39,779 bases of DNA from the NCBI GenBank assembly GCA_004335835.1, contig RWJK01000748.1:1-39779 (forward strand), read 5' to 3'. The notes beneath the pieces were generated by a model that saw only the letters and a program-made list of their open reading frames with translations, was not told where the DNA came from and made no database searches. Source of the DNA: Scenedesmus sp. ARA3 (Eukaryota; Chlorophyta; Chlorophyceae; Sphaeropleales; Scenedesmaceae). This document shows, in pieces, positions 1-11,057 of this stretch (within the stretch, counting starts at the first letter, position 1; the number at the start of each line of letters is the position of its first letter). The position numbers and the translations under genes are program-made.

Positions 1-381
1 GGGGCGGATGCCACCACCCTGCATCCAGGCTAGGCCAGACAGGCAGCAGCAGGCTAGGCCACAGCAGCAGCAGGGGACACGCAGCCAAATGAAGCTTATC
101 GAACCATGCCATGTAATACTGTGCCATACAAGTGCTGAAGCCCGCATGCACTGCACGCTGCATGGCTGGCCATACACATGCGGGCTCGCCTGGTCTGGCA
201 TTGCTTGAAGGTGTGCAGCCTTGCAACTACCGTGTAAACAGCTCCTTTATACATGCACGCACCAACAACAGCAGCGGGCAAGCAGCTAGCACAGGCATAC
301 TCACAGCATGCGGCAACAGGCCACGGACACAGTGACGCTGCTGCCTGTTCCAAATGCTGCTGGCTGCCACTGCTGCTGCAG
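1..381. other. Upstream/intronic sequence before first visible GH13_18 exon
   Basis: No family motif is recognisable here. The sequence just before 382 ends in a CTG run and CAG acceptor, so at least its 3' part is probably intron. A short first exon could lie here or off the window. Confidence 0.4.
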
Positions 382-1308
382 GCGTGGTGTGAGCAACCAG
401 GTGCAGCTGAGCACGTATGCAGATGCCATTGGTGACAACCTGAGTGACCTGACTGCCTTCCTGCAGCAGGATGAACTGCAAGGTACTGCTGCGGCTGCTA
501 GCCGTGTGATCTATCAGTCAGAGTACCGCTGCCAGCTGCAGTCTCTCGCAGCCGCTAGCTATCAGCATGCTGCTGCCAGTCACACAACGTGGCTGCAGAG
601 GTATCTGCGTTTGGGGGCAGGTTTTGAATGCAGGTGCCAGCCGAGCAGAGTGCATTACGAACAATGTTGTGGTGCATTACTGGCAAACGTACAATCTGGT
701 GTTGCCAGCATGCACACACCCCAGCGTATGCCCACCCCTAGGGTCCAGTACCAGTGCCTGTTTGCCTGTGGTTAGTTTCAACTTGCTGCTGCTGCTGTGG
801 CTGCTGCGGCTGCTGCTGCAGGTGCTTTTGGCAGCCTGCACCTGCTGCCCATCTACCCCTCCACAGGAGACCGCGGCTTTGCGCCAGTCACCTACCAAGA
901 GGTGGACCCGCAGATGGGTGAGGCCAGCAAGCACCTTTTGATACAGCACAACACGCAGAACTGTCACCCCTGCAGCGGTGTAGTACAGGATCAGCCTGTT
1001 ATGGGATCATCACCTACAAGGAGGTGAACCCAGCAATGAGTGAGGCCAGCAAGCACGTTATGCACGATCTGACAATCAAAACCCTTGTAGCTTCAGTTAT
1101 ACCATGAGAACTGCTGTAGCCCCAGCTTGAAAGGCGCCATTGAGCCTTTCCCGAGATTGTCATGTGCAAGGAGGTGGACTCACAGCTTAGTGAGGCCATA
1201 TGGGGGTGACGAGCAGCAGTGTGAAAAGCAGCAACACCTGCACATCCTGGAACGCTTGTTCCATAATGCAGCAGTGGCTGCAGCAATGAGCCTCTCGTCA
1301 CGCCAAAC

Positions 1309-1349
<41 letters not shown>

Positions 1350-1646
1350 ATGTGCTGCAGGCAACTGGGACCAGGTGCACTCACTAGGACATGAGTATCA
1401 GGTGTGCTGGGTCATGTACATGCTGGGCGTGTTGTGCAAGACCTGCAGCAGGCAGCTGCTTGTGGCGCGTTGCGCTGCACCGCTTATGCGCTGATGCGGC
1501 TGGGATCGCCAGCTACAAAGTAGCCGTGTGGGTGTATCTTATGCAGCCGTGGAGCCGCATGCAATCTGTGTACACCGGCACCATGTGCTCCAATATTGCA
1601 TAGGTAAATTGCTGCTCAAACAATGCTTGAGCTCATGTGCAAGTAC

Positions 1647-1682
<36 letters not shown>

Positions 1683-2737
1683 CACGCAGCTGTGCCTGGA
1701 GTACATGGTGAACCACATCAGCCCAGGCTCCCCGCAGTTCCAGGACTACCTGCAGCATGGCGAGGCCTCGCGCTACGCCAGCATGTTTGTCAAGTGGAGG
1801 GACATCTGGCCAGAGGGTGAGGGGTGCTAGCGTTACATTTCATAACATTACATTATATGCCCCACTCAGTTAGCGTCACAGGAGCTGCTCGGCCCTTGCA
1901 CAGCCAATGCAGTTGCCAGGGGCGCGAGTGACACTGGTGTGCAGTGGCTGTACCTGCATAAGCGGCTGCAACGCGTATCAATGATGTGTCCTACGTGCCA
2001 ATGTCACCTTGTAAAGTGAGCCATTGGCGATGCCCGTCAACTGCAAATGCTGCTGCTTATTGTTGCTGCCTTTGCTACTGCTGCTGCTGTCCAGGCGGCC
2101 CCTCAGCAGATGAGCTGGAGAAGGTGCGCACGCGCAAGCCGGCACCTCCCGTGTTGTCTGTGACGCTGGCTGATGGCAGCTGCATGCCGCTCTGGAACAC
2201 CTTCAGCGATCAGCAGGTGGGTGGCAGCACAGCACAGCACACCCTGAAGTCCACATGTGAAGTTTGCCTTGTGCTTATGCGTCCTGGTGGTGGCTCTGCC
2301 GCATGCACTGCTGTCAGGCCGCGCTTGCACACAAGTACTCCCGCTACTGCCGGACTCAGACCCCAAACCTGGCAGCAGATGCACGAAGCAGCCAACTCTC
2401 TCACACTGCAACTGCTGTTTATTTATGTCGCACTTGTTGCCATAGGTGGACATCAAATCTTTCCAGTGAGGAGGGCTGGACCTTCATAGAGGTCACCTTT
2501 CCTTCACAAGACCAGCCTGATAGCAGCAACTCCTGTTTGTTACAGTCAACTATATAGTTGTATCTGCTGCTGCAGGTGGACATGAACCCATTCAGTGAGG
2601 AGGGCTGGGCCTTCACTGAGGCCAGCCTGCGGTCGCTGTGTGAGAAAGGCAGGGCACGGCTGATCCGGCTGGACGCCTTTGGCTACGTCACAAAGAAGGC
2701 GGGGACCAGCTGCTTCATGCAGGTGGGGCGCCAGCCT

Positions 2738-2781
<44 letters not shown>

Positions 2782-5777
2782 CTTCCGACTGGTGTTGCAG
2801 AAGTTTGGTTTAAGCACTGAACCGTTGGTGGTGAGGACAGATTGCCACGATGAGGGCTGGCTTTAGCCGCTTCAAACGTGCGTGGGGGTCACATGAAGCC
2901 ACAACAGCATGGTTGGCATGCTGTGGAAAACATTGTGTCATACCAAGTGGGTGCGCTGAGCAGCGCAGAGGTGGCAAAGGCCGCGCCCATAGCATTGCAC
3001 ACGATTATCAACAAAATGCACTGCCACTGCTGCCTCCCTGGCTGCAGTCGCCCGAGGTGTGGCAGCTGCTGGAGCGCATCAAGGCTGTGGTCAAGCCGTA
3101 CGGCGTGCAGCTGCTGTGCGAGGTGCACGAGGACTTTGTGAGTGGCGGCGATGGCAGCGTGTCTTAGACAGTTCACAAGAGCGTGTCTTAGGAACATCAC
3201 AAGAGCGTTGTCTTAGGAACTTCACAAGAGCTATGGTGACTCTGGTGATTTGTGGCTGCAGTCAGCTAGATTTCCCCGCTCAGCAGTTGTGCCAGTGCCA
3301 CAGCCGTGGTGCTTTTGCAGTTGCTGCAGCACGCTCATGACTGGAAGGATTCTGAACATATTTGCAAATGCATATGGCTGCTGCAGCATAAGCAGGCCGT
3401 GTGAGCTGCAGGTTGCTGCTGCACTGCTGTGCGGGCTCCTGCTCATTCCAGGTGCAGGCTGACGAGGTTCTTGCTGTCCTTCACTGCTGTGCTGTGCTGT
3501 GCAGAAGCTGAACATTGAGCTGGCAAGGCATGGCTACTGGTGAGAGCTGCTTCACAGATTCAACACCTTTCATCACCTAAATTAACTGCAGCAAACGGCG
3601 TTGCAAGCTGTGTGCAAACTGTGTTGATCCCATGCACAAGCCTATTGTGCTGTCGTGGGTTGGCTAGCAACCATTACATTACCTTGAGCGTGCAGCCGCT
3701 GCAATGTTGGCGCCACCTTTCTTGCTAAATGGAATGCGCCACAGCTGCCGTCACAGCACTGTCATCAACTTGCTTATCCGCCTGCTGCTGCTGCTGCTGT
3801 TGCTGCTGCCGCAGGGTGTACGACTTTGCGCTGCCGCTGCTGATGCTGCACGCGCTCAAGTTCAAGACAGCAGAGCCGTTGCGGCACTGGCTGTCCATCT
3901 GCCCACGCCGCCAGATCACAACCTTGGACACACACGATGGCATGTGAGCGTCTTATTGAGAGGAATGCTGTGGCAGGCGTGCTGTGGCAGGGCTGCCTTT
4001 GCTATGCATGCAAACACCAGCGTGCTGGTATGTGGGGCGTCTGTTTTCAGGGGTTCAGTAGCAACACAAAGCGTGCTGGATGCCATGCTCAAACTGATTA
4101 CAGTTGAATAATTGACACTGTCAGTACTTGTGCGGACGACAACCATTGCCACAGCATGTGGGAGGCAATGACAGTGTGGCACCAGGTAACGCCCGTACGG
4201 GCATGGTTCGTCACCTACCAGTCATCGCTCCTCAAAATGCTGCCATCTGTCAGTCTGCATTGCCTCATTACTTCTGCCGCAGCGCTGCGCAAGCTGTGTC
4301 TTACAGATCTTGGTGCTGGCTTGTATCAAGTGCTAGCCGCGTTGTTTTTCACGCAAGCAGTGTCCAGCCATCTCTAGTTTTACCTAGTTTGGTTGACTGG
4401 GTGTGGACATTCAACGCCGCGTTGCTGTGACGATCCCTACACTGCAATGATGACTTTGCCATCCTCTACTGTGATCATGGCAGTGAAGGGATACTCACAG
4501 GACCTGGGGCATGCCTAGTCTACCTACCACTTTATCACAATGTGTGCATTATGGCAGCAAAGAATTTCCTATTCATGCTGAGGTGGCTTGTGCAACAGCT
4601 TGTCCGGCTGCTGCACAGCTGTAGTGTTGGTGTGTCAGCTTGGCAAAGCTGCTGCGTGTGACATTGCGCAGCCCATTTCTAGTTACTGACATTCTGCCTG
4701 TGCTCTCTGACCTGCCCTTGCTGCAGGGGCGTTGACGATGTTGCGGTGAGCTGCAGCTGCACGGCTTGCCTCTGTTTCATGCGAACATGCCGCACTATAA
4801 GAAGAACATCCTGCGTTCCAACTCGCCAGCCGTCGTCCATCGCCTTCAGACTTAAATGTGACCATCTTGTGATTGTCCCTGATGCACTACTGTAGACAAG
4901 CCGCACCGTTGCAGTGTTGTGCAGAGGCCTTTCTGCGCAGCCCACACATGCTTCTTAGCTGTTGTCTGCTTCAAAGCTTCACACCATGGCACTTTTGATG
5001 CATTGCCTTGTGCCGCACTATGCTGCTTTGAAATCTGCAATGTACTCCGATCCTTGCATCCTCTGTTGTAACTACACCGCAGGGCCTGGCGCCGCTGGCT
5101 GCCGTGCCTGAGCTGGAGCGCAGCATTGTGTGCAGGGGCGGCAGCATCAACTACAAGCATTTCTACGTGCCAGCAGCACAGTTTGAGGCAGACGCCAGCT
5201 GCGACGACGGTGCGCGGCAGCAGCAGCAGCAGGTCTGCTCCAGGCAAAGCATTCATGTATGTCGGTTTTACCGCGGGGTGGCGGTGGCCAGCAGCGACAA
5301 CCGACTGCAGATAATCCTTGGCTGCTTCATGGCATTGCGTGCCCCTTCACATTTCTGCTTTCCGTCAGCATATCCATTTGAACACCTAGTTTCTCCTGTA
5401 TCCACTGTGTGCATCACGACCACCTGCAGGCGGCGAGCAGTGCCGGCGCTCCAGCGACACGCTGCAGCAGGTGTCCCAGTTCCTGCAGCCTGACTGCCTA
5501 CAGGGCTGCTACAAGAGTGTGCCGCACCAGTACAACGAGACCTACTTCAGCGCCCTGGGGGAGGACCCGCAGCAGTACCTGCTGGCCAGGTGGGGGCAGG
5601 GTTGAGTGTCTAGCTCAGCTACAGGAGGGATTCCTGGAATTGCTCGCAAGTTTGGATGGCACTGCAGGAATGCAGCCGTTGATTGCCTCTTGAACCACGT
5701 CAGCATCAAGCCCTAGTTGAGTGACCAGATCTTCGAAGCCTGCAATGTGATACAGCATCATACCCCACCCTGAGGTA

Positions 5778-5868
<91 letters not shown>

Positions 5869-7663
5869 AGGGCCATCCAGTTCTTCACGCCAGGCGTGCC
5901 CATGGTCTACTATGTGGTGAGCCAGACTAGCCCGCAGCAGCTGTGCTCACCTGCTGCTGCTCCTGCATACAGCGCAATTCTGCCAGCGTGTACCTGTCTC
6001 TGAGTTGTGCTTCACAGCTGCATTTGCCTGGCTATGGCATTCTTGCATGCTGTTGTTTGCTGCTGCGACTACTGTTGCTGCTGCTACCGCTGCTGCTGCT
6101 GCTGCTGCCAGGGCCTGCTGGCTGGTGTGGATGACATTGAGCTGATGAAGCGCGGCAGCATCCGTGACATCAACAGGCACCACTTCAGCCTGGAGGAGGC
6201 GGCCTGCTGCCTGCAGCGGCCAGTGGTGCAGGTGGGAGCGTTTTGGGCTTTTGAAGCTGTGCATATAATCAATGTATGTGCTTGCATAAGCAGCGGCCGG
6301 TGGTGCAGGTGGGATTGCTGGCTGGTTTGTGGTGCACTTTGGTAGCAGCTATGTCTGCCATCTAGGTTGAGTTATGGGGGTGCGTGGCTTGCAGTGTCGG
6401 CGCTGCGCATACATGCAAGCTTTTGTGCGGCAGCACAGGCTATGTATGATCCTCTGGGGTCAACTGTGTGAGCATGTTCTGCCCGGTGTTGCATTCAAAC
6501 AATTTCCTGCTGCCTGCTGCGCCCTGCAGGCCCTACTCGAGCTGTGCCGCTTCCGCAACCGCCACCCCGCGTTCACGGGCCGCGTGTTCGTTGATGACGC
6601 CACACCACCCCATGAGCTACATGTGCGCTGGTACAGCGGCAGCAAGCACATGGCGGTGCTGTGGGCAGACCTGCAGACACTCGAGTTCAGCATCAGCCAC
6701 ACACCATACCAAGAGGACGAGGCTGCAGCACAGGGCGTCAAGGATGCATCCACATCAGCAGCAGCAGCAGATGCTGCGCTTGATGCTGCAGCACCAAATG
6801 CAGCTGCCGGCGCGATCGCCGCTGCATTCGGTGCATCATTCGGGGAAGGGACAGCAGCAGCGGCTGGTGTCAGCAGCCAGGATCTTGCAAGCGTGTTTAA
6901 TATCGATGCGCTTGATGAAGAGACCCGTGCAGCGGTGCGGCGGCAGATGGTTGATGCTGCACTCCAGGAGATGGACAGCAGCTGTATCCGCGACAAGGTG
7001 CAGTCGGCTGGCAGTGCAGCAGCAGCCGAGGAGCTATTCAATGAGGTTCTAGGGTCAGCAAATAGCGTTGACTTTCTAGAGGCGAGGAAAGACGCGAGGC
7101 GGCTGCCTGCCTCAGCAGCAGCGATCGGGCAGACAGATGGGCAGCAGGAGGCGCAGCAGCAGAATGGAGCTGCAGCTGGAAACAATGGCAACAACAGCAA
7201 CGGCAATGGCAGCAGCAACGGCAATGGTGGGGACGCCAGAGCAGGCAGCAACGGCCAGATTGTTGGCAGCAGCAGTAGGGGCAGCAGTGGCAGGGTGGCA
7301 AAGCGTGCCCGGGTGCCTGTTGCTGCAAGCGTCTCATCAGGTGCAGGGCAGCTGTGGGCTGCTGGCGGCGGCGATGACCGTTATAACGGTTATAACACGT
7401 CAGCGTCTGAGTCAGAGACAGATGAAGGCAGTGCGTCAGACGTTGAGGAGCCCGAGATAGATGCAGCGCCCGCAGCTGATGCAGCAGCAGCATCAGATGT
7501 AGCTGCTGGTGATGCAGTGGAGGCAGTGGGAGGGGCTAAGGCGGCGGGGAATGGCAATGGCAATGGCAATGGCCGCAGCAAGCATGGTGTGCTGCAGCAG
7601 CTTGACCTTTCATATGGCTGGCGGCAGCCTGATGAGCGTTGTGAGGCAGCCACAGGAGGGTGA
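382..7663 (+). CDS. GH13_18 sucrose-phosphorylase-family enzyme with long low-complexity C-terminal tail (5' end unresolved)
   Basis: Visible exons by splice sites and phase: 382-482, 822-917, 1361-1401, 1690-1816, 2095-2216, 2576-2722, 3048-3137, 3505-3539, 3815-3943, 4727-4745, 5083-5232, 5471-5589 (or from 5468), 5871-5916, 6112-6231, 6530-7663; about 824 residues. Family motifs appear in order: [41 protein letters not shown] (nucleophile Asp at 2672), LLCEVHEDF (acid/base Glu at 3120), TLDTHDG (third Asp at 3936), [13 protein letters not shown] and [12 protein letters not shown]. Known family chemistry: phosphorolysis of sucrose or a related alpha-glucoside to glucose 1-phosphate. The AFGY and EVHE variants resemble, from memory, the sucrose-6-phosphate/glucosylglycerol branch, so the substrate is open. 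The core ends near 6713; the last ~315 residues (6714-7660) are Ala/Gly/Asn/Gln/Ser-rich and not of the family. Any upstream exon or targeting peptide was not found; the junction between exons 11 and 12 is the least certain. Confidence 0.85.
1009..1199 (+). repeat. Two intronic copies of the exon 2 end plus donor
   Basis: The true exon edge at 888-937 (CCTACCAAGAGGTGGACCCG then ATGG|gtgaggccagc) recurs at 1009-1060 (CACCTACAAGGAGGTGAACC, then gtgaggccagcaagcac) and, shorter and more diverged, at 1160-1199 (GTGCAAGGAGGTGGACTCAC, then gtgaggcc). Spacing is about 120-150 bp. The copies lack an acceptor, so they are unlikely to be real exons. Confidence 0.8.
1310..1349 (+). repeat. (CTG)13 near an intron 3' end
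   Basis: Thirteen CTG units run up to the acceptor region (catgtgctgcag) of the 41-bp exon at 1361. Confidence 0.95.
2445..2505 (+). repeat. Intronic copy of the exon 6 start plus acceptor
   Basis: The start of exon 6 (2576 onward, [16 protein letters not shown]) is preceded by a decayed copy reading VDIKSFQ then a stop, then EEGWTFIE. The AG acceptor (cataggtggac) is kept but the frame is interrupted, so it is a dead copy about 128 bp upstream of the real edge. Confidence 0.85.
2740..2778 (+). repeat. (CTG)13 just inside a GH13_18 intron
   Basis: A CTG run begins 18 bp after the donor of the exon that ends at 2722. Confidence 0.95.
3160..3231 (+). repeat. 24-25 bp minisatellite, three units
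   Basis: Three tandem units of GTGTCTTAGGAACWTCACAA followed by GAGC lie in the intron after the exon carrying the acid/base Glu. The first unit has a small change (AGACAGTT). Confidence 0.9.
4727..4745 (+). other. 19-bp micro-exon of the GH13_18 gene
   Basis: The exon before it ends with GGC AT at 3943 in phase 2. The 19 bases here, bounded by ctgcag and gtgagc, complete ATG and add G-V-D-D-V-A, giving HDGMGVDDVA. The family reads HDGIGVVDV at this place, so both frame and homology support the exon. It is flanked by introns of about 780 and 340 bp. Confidence 0.75.
5781..5867 (+). repeat. (CTG)29 abutting an acceptor
   Basis: Twenty-nine pure CTG units run directly into CAG|GG, the acceptor of the exon at 5871-5916. 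No other pyrimidine tract lies between repeat and exon. Confidence 0.97.
6287..6313 (+). repeat. Intronic copy of the exon 14 end plus donor
   Basis: The exon end at 6212-6236 (GCAGCGGCCAGTGGTGCAG|gtggga) recurs as gcagcggccggtggtgcag then gtggga, about 80 bp downstream inside the intron. Confidence 0.8.
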
Positions 7664-10474
7664 GGTGCTGCAGCTGCGGTTGCGCCTTAGGGGTAGCGAG
7701 TGAGGGCGTAGCTGCCCAGGCCGCTCTGCAGCTGCTGGGTAAGGCTTTCAGATTGGACAGGGTGTGTGAGAGCCTTGAAGTGAAGGGGCAGTGCTTTGCA
7801 GCCGTTTTTTTTTTGCCTTGCAGCCTTGCAGTGGCTGGCTTACCAGCACGTGAAGCGGCGCCTGCCCGCACGTGCCTATCCTATATGTGCATCCAAGCAA
7901 TGATTTGCGCTGTGGATAGCAAGCTCTTGCGTTTGTTGTTGCGTGTCTGTGATGTCAATTTGCAAACTCAACCCGTGGGGGCCAGCCCTGGAGGGACCTG
8001 TGATGCATGGTTGACCATGTGATGCCGAGCATACTTGCGACATTGCAACCCAATCCAGCCACTGGTTGATGAGTGCCTTATTTTGCGCCACGGGGCGAGT
8101 TACCTGGGCCTTGGAACCTGTATCTGCATTCTTCTTGCTGTGTTTTGTTGCTACTTGACAGTGATTGCTGCATCGACGGCGTCTGACTTGCTTGCCGCTT
8201 CTTGAGTACGTTGATAATTGTGTCGGCTGCTGGCACCCTGCTTGCATGTTGCACTGTGTATATAACTGTTGCTACACCCCTTTCCAGTGTTGCAGATGCC
8301 TTGCTGCGGCATGTATCGATCGGGCAGGGGAGGGTTGGGCGCGTGTCCGCTGTGAATTGGCATACCAGCCGCCTGTCTTGTTACTGTTGTGATACGGTGG
8401 TGACACTGCGTAAGATGCATGCCAGTCGTGCTCAGTGCTGCGTAGCACTGCATGCAGCCCAAGGTTGGCTCAGATCAGAGCTCAACACCAGCTAAAGCAC
8501 GTGGTCCTGCATAAGATGATGCTCCAGAGTTACCCTGGGATAACAAGCGGCTAAATGACTTTACTGCCAGTGGGCACTTGACGGTTTGTTTTGAGGGCTG
8601 CAATGACAGAGCTGAGCCTAGACTGTCATGCAACCCCAGCACAGCCTATGTGGGTAAGGCGGACAGCATCACCTTGGCTGTGCAAGCACAACTGTGTACC
8701 CAACGACACACGAACATATCTTGACAAACAAGCAAATCCCACCTTAACCCAACCAACCCTGAAGACATATTGACCCAACATCAACCACACATGTGCTGCT
8801 ACTTTGTGCTGAACATGAACCGTGAGCTATGCTGTGTATGTTCAAAACTTGCAACTGAGACAGCCCCAGACACCATGTACACGTGCAAAAACTGCTGCTG
8901 CTGCTACTGCTGCATGCAAGCATGGCGGCCTATCAGTATGCATGCCACAACACTGCAGATCTGCTGAAATGCATGAACTTCCCTATCTATACAACCAATG
9001 GATATCCGACAAATATGATTGCAGACCAGCCACCCAGACCCCGAAGCAGCAATACATGTGCCATGTACATGTCCCGTGTCGTCTACACTACAAAACGAGG
9101 ACCAGGCCTAAGGCCAGCGCTGCTGCTGTTGCCAGCAGACAGCAGTCAGGCTCTTGAGTAAGATCTGCTGCTGCTGCTGCTGCTGCAGCCGCTGCTGCCA
9201 GGCAGGCGAGATTCTTGATACTACAATTGCAACCTAGCATTCAGCATGATGACAGTCATAGCTGATATATCTGAAACAAAACGCGTACCAACCCGAAGCA
9301 GTTATTTGACCATGGCCGGTGACCAGCTGCTGAAGAATCAGAACATCGATCAGCATTCACTGCATGCAAGACCATCACAGACAAGCAGGACTACTGCTGC
9401 CCGCAAGCGGTCACCTCTTCCAAAAGTAATCCAATTCCCATAACTTGTGTGTGTGTGCAGCAGGCACCGTTGGCGCACATGGTGGTGTACCCTCTCTCAT
9501 ATGCAGTGGGTGTAAAGCTGAGCATGCGCATCATCAATACGGTAGTTACCACAATGCGTGCAGAGGCACCGCACATTACGAAACCACCTTGCAAGCTGCA
9601 GAAACCTGCATCACGTGCTTCCAGCCAGCCAAACTCCCTGTGAGCTGAATAAGGACTGAACCACAGACAGCTGTATAACCTGCATCACGCGAAGGCATGC
9701 ATAAGTGCAAGTGCAGCAGCTCAAAGGGCATGGCGCAAAACAGGACTGTCACTGACATACACATGCATGCTGCCAAGGCACATCACGCCAGCCAGGCTTG
9801 AGCATGCTGGCAGCTGCTAGCATAGCTCATGCAATGTGCAGCACAAATGTTAGGGTTTATCTGTTGAGGTTGAAGGCACCCGATACAAACCATTAGCCCT
9901 GTGAACCATGCTGTGATGCTGGATGCAGCACTTGTTTCAAACCCTGCAGCAGCCTGACATGCTGAAGTTGCAAGTGCAAGTGCAGCGCCACAAAAGAGCA
10001 CTGGCAGGACTGGCTGGCAATGACGTAAACACACACGCTGCCCAGGCATAACTCTGTCGGCCAGGCTGAATCACGCCAGCACCTGCTGGCATAGCATACA
10101 CAGTATGCAGCACAAACAGGGTTCACATGTTGGGGTGTACAGAACCTGATATAGGAACCCTTATCCCTCTGGCCAATGCTGTGATGCTGGAAGCAGCAAC
10201 CCCCTCAGGCACTGCAGCAGCTGGACCTGCTGCAGTTGCTGCTGCTGATCAGCATAAGCAGCCGCACTGGCGGTGCTACAGAGCCCCTGCAACAAACCAG
10301 TCCCTCCTGCCACATCTGCACAACATGCGAAGCGCAACCTGCTCATACAACCTACAAAAACTTCATGCACACAAACCCCTAAACACAACGGCATTGAAAA
10401 TCCACATTCATTCTGGTCATCAAGCTGCTATCATCCTGCTTTGCCCTTCCCCTTCCCCCATCTGTTGCCCGGCC
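7664..10474. other. Convergent intergenic region
   Basis: This is the 3' side of both the GH13_18 gene (+) and the oxidase (-). It holds a T10 run near 7805-7814, scattered short CTG runs (for example 9168-9182) and the tandem repeat at 9700-10260. I see no conserved protein motif or RNA gene. Confidence 0.6.
9700..10260. repeat. Degenerate tandem duplication, period about 265 bp
   Basis: Blocks recur in the same order: gcaagtgcagc, then caggactg...tgac, then cacgctgcc..aggca, the catgctggcagc/cacctgctggc block, gtatgcagcacaaa and ccaatgctgtgatgctgga. For example caggactg sits near 9742 and again near 10007. The copies are clearly diverged; a third partial unit starts near 10190. Confidence 0.65.
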
Positions 10475-11013
10475 CTACTCATCAATGATATTGTCCTGCT
10501 GGCAGTACAGCCCGCCGATCCTGCCCTGCGGGTCATACGCCTTCTTGATCGCCTGCAGCCGCGCAGCATGTGGCCCGAAGTACGCCTGCCAGGGGTCATT
10601 CACGCAGTGAAAATAGTTCAAATACTCCGCTTTCCCAATCAGCGGATGCACTGCAGCCAGCAGCCCATCCACCCAGCTGCGGTCCTTCCGCGCATCTCCG
10701 CTATTGGTATACACCTGGCACTCAAACGGCGCCTGGCGCCACGGAAATGCATTGAAATCATCCGCAACAGCTGTCACCTGGCCGCCCCATGCACGGCTTT
10801 GGATAAAGGCATGCTTCTGTGCCTGCACCATGAACTTGGCAATGATTTTGACAGCGCTGCTGTTGAGAGGGGTCAGGGGCACCAGGGAGGCAGCCACGAA
10901 GCTGCTGCGCTCCTTGTACAGCCGCTGCAGCATGTCTGACAGCAGCAGGTTGCCATTGCCCCAGTCCTGCGGACACAGAGACAACAGGTACATGAGGGGT
11001 TTTGCGGTTTGTC

Positions 11014-11057
<44 letters not shown>

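Noticed and set aside
6460..7251. 263-residue open frame on the minus strand
   Set aside because: Shadow of the low-complexity GH13_18 last exon; no family motif.
9700..10260. Inserted mobile element
   Set aside because: The block is a degenerate tandem duplication; no terminal inverted repeats, target-site duplication or transposase were seen.
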